Shown here: positions 56,766 to 64,000 of the stretch, piece by piece
Layout of the letters: the number at the start of each line of letters is the position of its first letter
Numbering within the stretch: the stretch's first letter is position 1
NCBI GenBank assembly: GCA_001972305.1
Contig: BDDD01000018.1
Location: forward strand, 806,001 to 870,000
Source: Cephalotus follicularis
Taxonomy: Eukaryota; Streptophyta; Magnoliopsida; Oxalidales; Cephalotaceae
DNA length: 64,000 nt
Direction of reading: 5' to 3'
Notes under the pieces: model-generated
Databases searched by the model: none
Told to the model about the DNA's origin: nothing
What the model saw: the letters and a program-made list of their open reading frames with translations, nothing else
Made by a program: the position numbers and the translations under genes

Positions 56766-58305
56766 TGTTGACTTGTGTTAGATGTGTGTCATTTGGTGAG
56801 AGGATAACGTCTTAGAGAATGTAACTTTGTAAGAGAAATTTGATTTGATAATTTTATGGCATCACCATGATCAAAATGTTCTAGTCAAAGGTTGAGTGTA
56901 TTACAGGTTATCACATTGTGTGACAGAAGAGAGATTGGGGCAACACATACATGCATAGTATGTGCATGGGCCGAATTTGATGTGCATGGCTTACACATTC
57001 GGCCAAGGCATTAGATGCTCTCCCTAGCCACCCCATGTATGTCGTATAATGAGGATTTAATTCACATGGACCTTGAGTGCAAGACACTCAAAGTCACATG
57101 CCTAAGTATGGCATGAGAAAGAGGGCATGTGAGTGTGCTTTATGCACATTGATGGCCGAATTTTGAATGTGCTTTAGAAACACATTCGGCCATCACTTCC
57201 CCTCCCCTTCTTAGCCACCTTAGACTTGTCTTTTAGTGACAAAGTCAAGTCTTGAGTGTTAGACACTCAAGACAAGGCATGGGTTACAAGTATGGGACAC
57301 CTTACATAAAGTATGGGTATTATGACAAGGGTATATGGGCAAAGGGATGGCTTCCTTTTCCCTTATCCCTAAGGGGCCAGACAAAATGAGTCATGAGCCT
57401 AATAATGTGTGAGACAACACTTGACTTACCACTCTCCAAGTGACAAGGGTGAAGCTCTCTCTCCATTCTCTCTTCCCCCTTTCTTCCATAAGTTTTAGAA
57501 GCAATTGAAGCTTGAAACTTAGAGCTTCAAGTTGAAGAAAGAAAACCACTCCTCTCCTCTCATCCCCTCTAATCTCTATAGGTGGAGTAATATTGTTCCT
57601 TGCAATATTGCTTTATCTATTTTGATTGTTAGAATAGGATATAACTCCATACAACTTAGGTACCAAAGGGGAACATCATCACCCCTGTAGTACCTTACAT
57701 GGTATGTGTAGTAGGTTTTATTTTGAGTGTTGAGTGTCTTGATATTTCGGCTGCCTTGGATATTCTCCCTGTGCCCATGACTTATAGGAGCTTTTGGAGA
57801 AATTTGGAGAAGCTTGGATAGTAAGGAAGAACCTGAAAGAGTTTAGGGGGCTTCTAGATGAAGGAGTCTACGTTAGTGGTAATTAGACTTTGACCTTTAA
57901 CTCTTTTCTTCTTATCTTTTCTATTTCAGCCAAGCTAGGGTTTCCTTTTGGAACCCTAGAATTTTATATGTTGACATCTTAGAGGTTCTATGGCCGAATT
58001 TTTTATGGTTACTTGTCATAGAAGTCACAACCTCATTAGGGATTGCAAGGCAAACCCTAGTTCCAATTTTAATGGAGTTGAATTTGTATGCATGCTTGGA
58101 TCTGTGACCTCTATGCCAAGATTTTCTGTTTTGGTTCAATTAGTATGTCAATTAGTGATCCTAGGGGTGTTGTGGTTGTTTACAGACATAGATGAATTAG
58201 GATGTTCCGTTGCTCGGAGTACTTTGATTGTAAAAATCAAAGATGGACATACATAGCACATATGACCTAAAACAACCTACATCATTTTTTTTTTGCTTCC
58301 CAAAA
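56766..58305 (+). repeat. Probable 5' LTR of copia element I
   Basis: The right edge is set by the primer-binding site at 58307. The left edge is a guess from the TGTTGACTTG at 56766. The sequence has a plant-LTR look with a pyrimidine-rich leader (57440-57480). Two diverged copies of a unit of about 190 bp (56955-57330) each contain a hairpin of the form CTTGAGTG...CACTCAAG. Confidence 0.45.
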
Positions 58306-58306
58306 G

Positions 58307-58318
58307 TGGTATCAGAGC
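58307..58318 (+). other. Primer-binding site of copia element I
   Basis: Perfect TGGTATCAGAGC after 'gcttcccaaaag'. Confidence 0.85.
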
Positions 58319-59997
58319 ATCTAATTGGCACTAATTGAACCTGATTTTTAATATTTTGTGGCTTAATTTCATGTTGGTTGTTTGGCCGAGACTAGTAGCA
58401 CCCAATCCCTAAGTGAATTTTAATATTGGAATCAATTAGATTGGATTAGAATTCAATTAGTTTGACTAATTAGATGAACTTGTGCATTTGGAAATTTATA
58501 CGATTGTTTGGAGATCCAAAGATTAGTACATAGGATGTTTAAGATGCATGGGAGCATTCAAATATGGTTAGGTACAATTTCAGATCACAAACTAGGCCTT
58601 AAAAAGTCAAGAAACAATGAAGTTCACTTACTCAATGCAATTAATTTTTAGAGAATATTATTAATAGTTTAGTTACTATTAATTGAATTGCTTTTTAATT
58701 TAAATGGTTAGACCATAAAATTAAATAGTTTAGAACTTTAGAAAGGGATACTAGAATTTAGATTATTTAGTGGGAGCTACATTTTAATTTTGGCCTCAAC
58801 CTAAATTTTTTTTGCAAGCCATGGAATATTGAAATTAAATGTGTGTTTATTGAAATATAATATATTAGATAGATTTAAGTTTGAATGTCTTATGCATGAT
58901 GGTATGCTTGGGACTTAGACATAGTTTTTGGTTTCTTCTGTGGATGAATTTAATTACCTTATTATCTTGGAATTTATTTGGTCTGTAATAAGGTTGCTTG
59001 CATGCACCATGACTCCCAACCTCTCAATTTAATTCTCTAGGTTAGAATTCACTTCTCACTCCAATTGTATTATTTTCTTTTAAATACGTTAGATGTAATC
59101 AAAATCAAGATACAAAGGAGCTACAAGACCATATGAAGGCCGTGTATGCATGGTTTGTATTGTAATAAGGTAGTTTAAATAGTTAACCTAGGAGACCCAA
59201 TGGTCACACTTGGCTCGTGTGATCACTTGTAGCTTTAGTCCCAAGTATGCCACTTTTATTTTATGTTGGACATAGGATGCATAAGATGGATGGTTTGCAA
59301 ACACGTCTAAGCATGCTCAGCCGTAATCAATTGGATTGGAAGATAAAATTGGATTTTAATAAACGGATTCATTAAAATAAAAGTTGTGAGACATAAAATT
59401 CTACCAAATTTTGAAATAATAAGTCCATAAGTGGTAGGTTCATGATTCTTGCAGAATGGAGTGGGTATACTGATGATGTCATGTCGTCGCTAAGGTATAC
59501 ACTATGCCCATACCTATTCAGCTCAAATACAAGGTGTTGGAAGCAAATTGCTATGTTTTGGCACTTGGACCTGAACACGTGTGGGTGTTTCCAAATAGGA
59601 AAATTTCTTTGAGAGTTGTGGGTTTGTCTTATACTGGCTCTAATGGATCATCATAACCATCGGTGAAACCATACTGAGTCGGGAGGCCGAATGTATGATC
59701 GGATCTTGCATGGCAGGGTTAGATCCCGAATGTAAATTTGCATGTTCTGCCTACCTATCTTAGGTATTATGGTGGTCATACCGTGGATGAGGCCATGATA
59801 TTCCAAGGTAGATTCCGATCCTCACTAGGAGACTTAGAGTCTCCCGAATTTCACATGGGGGTGTGGGATACGGTTAGAATAGTGTGATGGGCCATATACA
59901 CTAAAGACCAAGTGATATGGTTGTGACATTAAAATTTTGAATAACCTCCTTATATTTCCTCTTTTGTTTCCTTATAGGTTGCTTGTTGAATATAACC
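58319..59997. other. Leader of copia element I
   Basis: About 1.7 kb between the primer-binding site and the gag start, A/T-rich, with stops in all frames. No gene seen. The length is large for a copia leader, so part of it may be later insertion. Confidence 0.45.
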
Positions 59998-60062
59998 ATG
60001 TCTATTAGCACTGCGATAGCCCGTGCCTTAAAGACAAACAAGCTAGAGGGTCAAAACTTTTA
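59998..60062 (+). pseudogene. First codons of gag of copia element I
   Basis: ATG at 59998 begins MSISTAIARALKTNKLEGQN, then stops. 'L.TNKLEGQNF' is the usual start of Ty1/copia gag (a 'NKL.G.N(F/Y)..W' motif follows in intact members). The similarity ends at about 60062, where unrelated sequence runs to the next LTR. Only the extreme N-terminus remains. Confidence 0.7.
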
Positions 60063-60553
60063 GGTTAGTGGTGTCTCTGTATGCCACGATATGGCTTGTT
60101 GTTTGTATATATACACTTTTGATTTATACAACTCTGAATTCCATTCATGTTTTATGTGCATATTTATTCTATTAGCATGGCTATATGACTCATCCCAACC
60201 AACCAAAAGGAACAGAATAATTAATTATAATTAACTGTATGCCATATGGTGCTCTATCACTCAATAGGGTTGGATCTCGTACCTGGGTAGGGTTATAAGA
60301 ATGAGATCCTTACTCCTTGTGACAAAACGTTCCAAGTCATAGGTTCATTTTCTTAGGGCAATTGATAAACCAAACATACTTATCACATCATTCTTGCTCC
60401 CAAGGAGGGAGGATGGATCATCTCATTACCATTTGGGTTTACCCTAAAGCTGATGTGAGGTGCATGCTGTGAGGATGACACTGAACTGACCCACCAATAG
60501 GAAACCTATTTGGATAGTCAATACCCAATGTCAATAGGATTCCTATGGTCTCG
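60063..60553. other. Unassigned sequence before element G
   Basis: About 490 bp with no gene or repeat that I can name. It ends with TCTCG at 60549-60553, which would be the left copy of G's target duplication if G inserted here. Confidence 0.4.
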
Positions 60554-63500
60554 TGTAACGCCCCGAATTTCATAAATAATTATTATGAAATTGGTGCGTG
60601 TACAGTTGTGATAAAAATCGATAGAGCCTGGAGTAATAAAAAGGCATTACGCATTAAGTCGTAATCGTGTTAGCTATGACAGCTAATAAAACCTATTTTT
60701 AATGCGCGACAATAAAGCCCAAAAGTTTGAAATATTATTGCGATTATTTTTGTGGCTGTTCGGATAAATTATGTCGCGATTCGCGAAAAAATCGGGACCC
60801 AGACCTTAGTATTTTGCCAGAAAATACTAAGGGAGAAGCAAAATGATAAAAGGAGAGGGGGAGAGACAAGGGCGCATCACGCGCCCGTACAAAAGAAGGA
60901 GAGCATGAGAACCAGGCACCCGCGCCAGAGAGAGAGAGAGAGCGATTGGGAGAGAGATCGGAGCAGAGGGAGAGAGAGATTGCCAGAGCCAGCCACCGAA
61001 CCGGGAGAGGACGCCGGTCAACCCAGGCACGCTAACGGACGGTAACTCCTCCTTCCCCCTTCTCTTTTCTCTTCTTTTTCTTCTCCTCTCCCCGCCACTG
61101 TCGCGCCTCCTCCCGGCATTTCCTGGCTCCGTTAGCATCGCGGGTGGCATGGGTTATGGTGTAGAAGGTCCGCTCCACCCATTTCCACCACCGGTGAGGC
61201 GTGATTTGGCTGGAATCGGCCGGAATGGCTTGACTAAGTCAACTCACCGTCGCCTAAGACGGCGCATTTGGCGCCGAGTCTTGGCGAGTCACGGGCAGTG
61301 ACGTGTAGGACTGGTGAATGTGTGGCATTTTTGGGTGGTGATCGGACCTGTGGAGGTCCGGCGAGTTAACTCAGTGAGTCACAACTCACTGCCGGCCGTG
61401 GTGCGGCGTTCGGCACCGATTCCTAGTGAGTTTTGAGCGGTTCTGTGTAGACCGTTCAATGTGGAACCCGTTGATGGGTGTTTCACCGCCTGGTTGTGTC
61501 GGTTAGAATCCGGCTGGCGTTTCGGCGACGGAAATGTTGTGTGTCAAACATGACGGAAATGTGTTGTATGTGCAGTGTGTGAGTGGCAATTGGTTTTGGC
61601 ATTGAGGGACTTGATCAATCGACAAGAACCGGCTTCGGTTCAAGGGTTATCGAAAAGGTTCGACAATTGAACGTGCAGCTCAACTGTACGATTGTTACTG
61701 CTGTAACAGGTAGGGGAAGCTATACATGCAAGTTTGAGTTCAATAATATTGTATTGCCATTGATGAAATGCATGGTTTACGGATTGTGAATTGTGTGACT
61801 GTGTTAGGGTTACTGTGAGTAGTGAACCTGTTATGCATATCGTGTCGTAGAATGATTGTGGACTGTGGATTATGGATTGTGTGACTGCGTTAGGGTTACT
61901 ATGAATAGTGAACCTATCATGCATATTGTGTTTTACAATGATCGGATTGCATGTGTTGTATGCTTGAACTCTATTGGTTTTGAGACGTGTTGAAGGAACC
62001 GTGTTTTGGTTCGCTTAACCGTTGACGCTTAGGGAAGAAGCGTCGACGCTATGGATTGTTATACGGAGAATGAGTCATGATTCGCGATAAATGTCGACGC
62101 TTACAGGAAACGTCGACGCCATGATTCGTTGTGTGTGAGAATGGACACGTGTGCTGTTGACGCCTGAGGTTCCTACCTCAGAGCATCGACGCCAAAGGGA
62201 TGAGATGTTGACGCGTAAAGTTTCTGGTTGGAAGTGTTGACACTAAGAGTTAAGCGGCGACGATTAAGTGACTGGGTTGAACATTAATGCCTATATGGTA
62301 CATGTTGACGCGAATGGAGCTTGTTTGCATTTTGAGCATATGTTTGCATTGCATAGTATTATGGATTGAAATGTCTATAATTGCTAAAGTGTTTATCATT
62401 TTAAACAATGAGATTATGGTTTTGTTATAACCAATATTTTGTATGAAATGTTATATTTCAAATATTGAAATGAGATTTCAAAGGATTGATACATATTTTG
62501 AGTAAATATGTTTTGGGCAAGTACTTTATTTTATATAAACTACTTGATGACTATTTTGGAAAGGACTTTTGTATACATCTATATGTATGGATATGATTTC
62601 AAGCGTTTATGAAAATATAGACTACTTGAAACATAATTGACAGGATTGTTTAATTGTTGTGCTTTCCTAGCTCAGGGCCGGTTAGCATTACTGATCGATT
62701 GACTATGATGGGAATTCCATATTAGTTACTAAACACGGAGTGTAAGTAACTAGGAGTTCATATGTGTTAGCTACTAAACACAGAGTGGAACTAGCTAGGG
62801 TTTCCCATATTGTGGTTACTAAACGCAGAGCGGAAGTAACCGGGCTACTAAACATGGAATGGAAGTAGCTAGGGACTCCCACCTTCGGCAGTTACTAAAC
62901 GCAGAGCGGAAGTAACTGGGTTACTAAACACAGAGTGGAAGTAACCGGGTGCTAATCACAGAGTGGAAGCATCTCTGGAGTGACTGATTGATTGTTGTGG
63001 CAGTTACTAAACGCAGAGCGGAAGTAACCGAGTTGCTAAACACAGAGTGGAAGTGACCGGGTGCTAAACACAGAGTGGAAGCATCCTCGCATAGAGTGTT
63101 GTCCGTGGTGACATGATTGATTGACCGTATTGGTTTGTTTGTCCGTTGTGACATGTTTTACTGGATTGTTGGCCCGTTGAGGCATAACTGATGGATTGTC
63201 TGGTCCTTTGAGGACATGATTGTGATTGGTCCGCTGAGGACATGACCGTGATTGTGTTGATGTAGCCCTACGGGTTGCACCTGTACTGTGAATATGCATA
63301 TATAGATACATATGTGTATATACTGTTATATATACCGTACTGCATCACTGTGCATTCATACATGACATGCATTATCATTGAAACCGAACTGTATTTATAC
63401 TTAGCCGAGTGAGGACAAAGGCTAACCCCCTACAATTTCAGATTGATTTCAAGTTGATGCAGCGGATTGTTACCGTTGAGCTCCATGGAGCGAATGGAGT

Positions 63501-63789
63501 TTTATGTTGTTTTTACTTTTGAGAAATGTTAATGGATCATTGTAATAAATGAATCGATGTATTGATGTATATTGTTCACGCTCCGTTTGTGGGCAGTTAA
63601 CTTTGATGATGTTATTGTTGTAGCATGTAGTATGGGATGCATGTTACGTTATAATTCGGCTTATATTTAAATGCTTCCGCAAGTTCTTAATGGATATGGA
63701 AAGTTTTAAATTTATGGTAAATTGCATAAGCCGGATTTATATGTTGATTGCCACCACTTTTATTGTTGTTTGTAAAACGGGGTGTGACA
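60554..63789 (+). repeat. 5' LTR of Ty3/gypsy element G
   Basis: 3236 bp, TGTAACGCCCCG to GGGGTGTGACA, ending five bases before the primer-binding site. It contains a GA-rich tract (60930-60980), a loose array of GTCGACGC/GTTGACGC motifs (62015-62320), and a minisatellite (62700-63090) with unit 'gttactaaacgcagagcggaagtaaccggg'. No gene. The frame at 60752-61045 is low-complexity. Confidence 0.92.
62700..63090 (+). repeat. Minisatellite in the LTR of G
   Basis: About ten imperfect copies of a unit of about 30-55 bp built on '(g)(c/t)tactaaac.cagag.ggaagtaac', with shortened variants such as 'gctaatcacagagtggaagcatc'. Open minus-strand frames here are made by the repeat. Confidence 0.85.
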
Positions 63790-63793
63790 ACAG

Positions 63794-63805
63794 TGGTATC
63801 AGAGC
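63794..63805 (+). other. Primer-binding site of element G
   Basis: Perfect TGGTATCAGAGC, four bases after the LTR end. Confidence 0.93.
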
Positions 63806-63955
63806 TTATATTCCTTTTATAAACTATCGCTAGGATACTATCCTCGGCAAGTAAATAATAGGATGAAGGAACTTGTCTAGGCTAATAGGTTCCTTGGCAA
63901 TTGATGAATTGTTTCCTGAAGATGACTGCTATCATCTTTCCTTAAAGGAAACAAA

Positions 63956-64000
63956 ATGGATGGAAGTAGAAAATGTGGAAGGCTTTGAGCCGTTAATGAA
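63956..64000 (+). pseudogene. Start of gag of element G (cut by the window end)
   Basis: ATG at 63956, product MDGSRKCGRL then TGA, then AVNE. It parallels the gag start of A (MDGRTRGRRRAVNED), and the TGA stands where A has a CGT-type Arg codon. G is therefore an A-related family member whose gag is already broken at codon 11. Confidence 0.8.

Noticed and set aside
60752-61150. Overlapping frames on both strands near the G LTR start
   Set aside because: GA-rich low-complexity sequence inside an LTR, not conserved in related LTRs.

Overview
This window is plant nuclear DNA, almost certainly from a dicot with a large, repeat-rich genome. Every recognisable coding region belongs to a transposable element or to a host-gene fragment carried inside one. 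I found no intact host gene, tRNA, rRNA or CRISPR array. Plant origin is shown by primer-binding sites matching the 3' end of initiator-Met tRNA (TGGTATCAGAGC, four clear copies plus one degenerate), long TG...CA LTRs, Ty3/gypsy, Athila-type and Sirevirus-type Ty1/copia lineages, CACTA transposons, and captured exons of an ARGONAUTE10-type gene, a cationic amino acid transporter, a Sec14-like protein and a KIN-4 kinesin. The species cannot be named from the sequence alone.

Layout: (1) 1-12134 is a Ty3/gypsy element 'A' (+). Its gag is split by a 6.5-kb gag-only LTR element 'K' (-) at 1427-7910, flanked by a perfect 5-bp target duplication. A's 3' LTR (starting 11713) is cut by a CACTA transposon. 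(2) 12135-21050 is a CACTA DNA transposon: a terminus, a subterminal repeat array, exon fragments of at least four host genes all on the minus strand, and a decayed Ptta/En/Spm-type transposase gene. (3) 21051-26121 is Ty3 element 'B' (-), cut off inside reverse transcriptase at the CACTA junction. (4) 26122-29277 is the 3' end of Ty3 element 'C' (+) with a 2.8-kb LTR. (5) 29278-40049 is Ty3 element 'F' (+), the same family as B in inverted orientation. Its 5' LTR holds a deleted Athila-type element 'E' (29773-32919) with a perfect 5-bp target duplication.

(6) 40050-51232 is an old Ty3 LTR split by Sirevirus-like copia 'H' (-). H has a third ORF between pol and its 3' LTR, and that ORF is itself interrupted by a solo copia LTR 'J'. 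(7) 51233-60553 is mostly unassigned. It contains a second CACTA-like fragment, a CACTA-like terminus with a hairpin, and the 5' end of a copia element 'I'. (8) 60554-64000 is the 5' LTR, primer-binding site and first gag codons of Ty3 element 'G' (+).

The two most interesting observations are these. First, the CACTA element has taken up pieces of several unrelated host genes with introns intact, including an exon of the small-RNA effector AGO10. Second, degenerate arrays of a near-palindromic motif (consensus close to AAGACATCGATGTCTT) recur in the LTRs of unrelated Ty1/copia and Ty3/gypsy families across the window.
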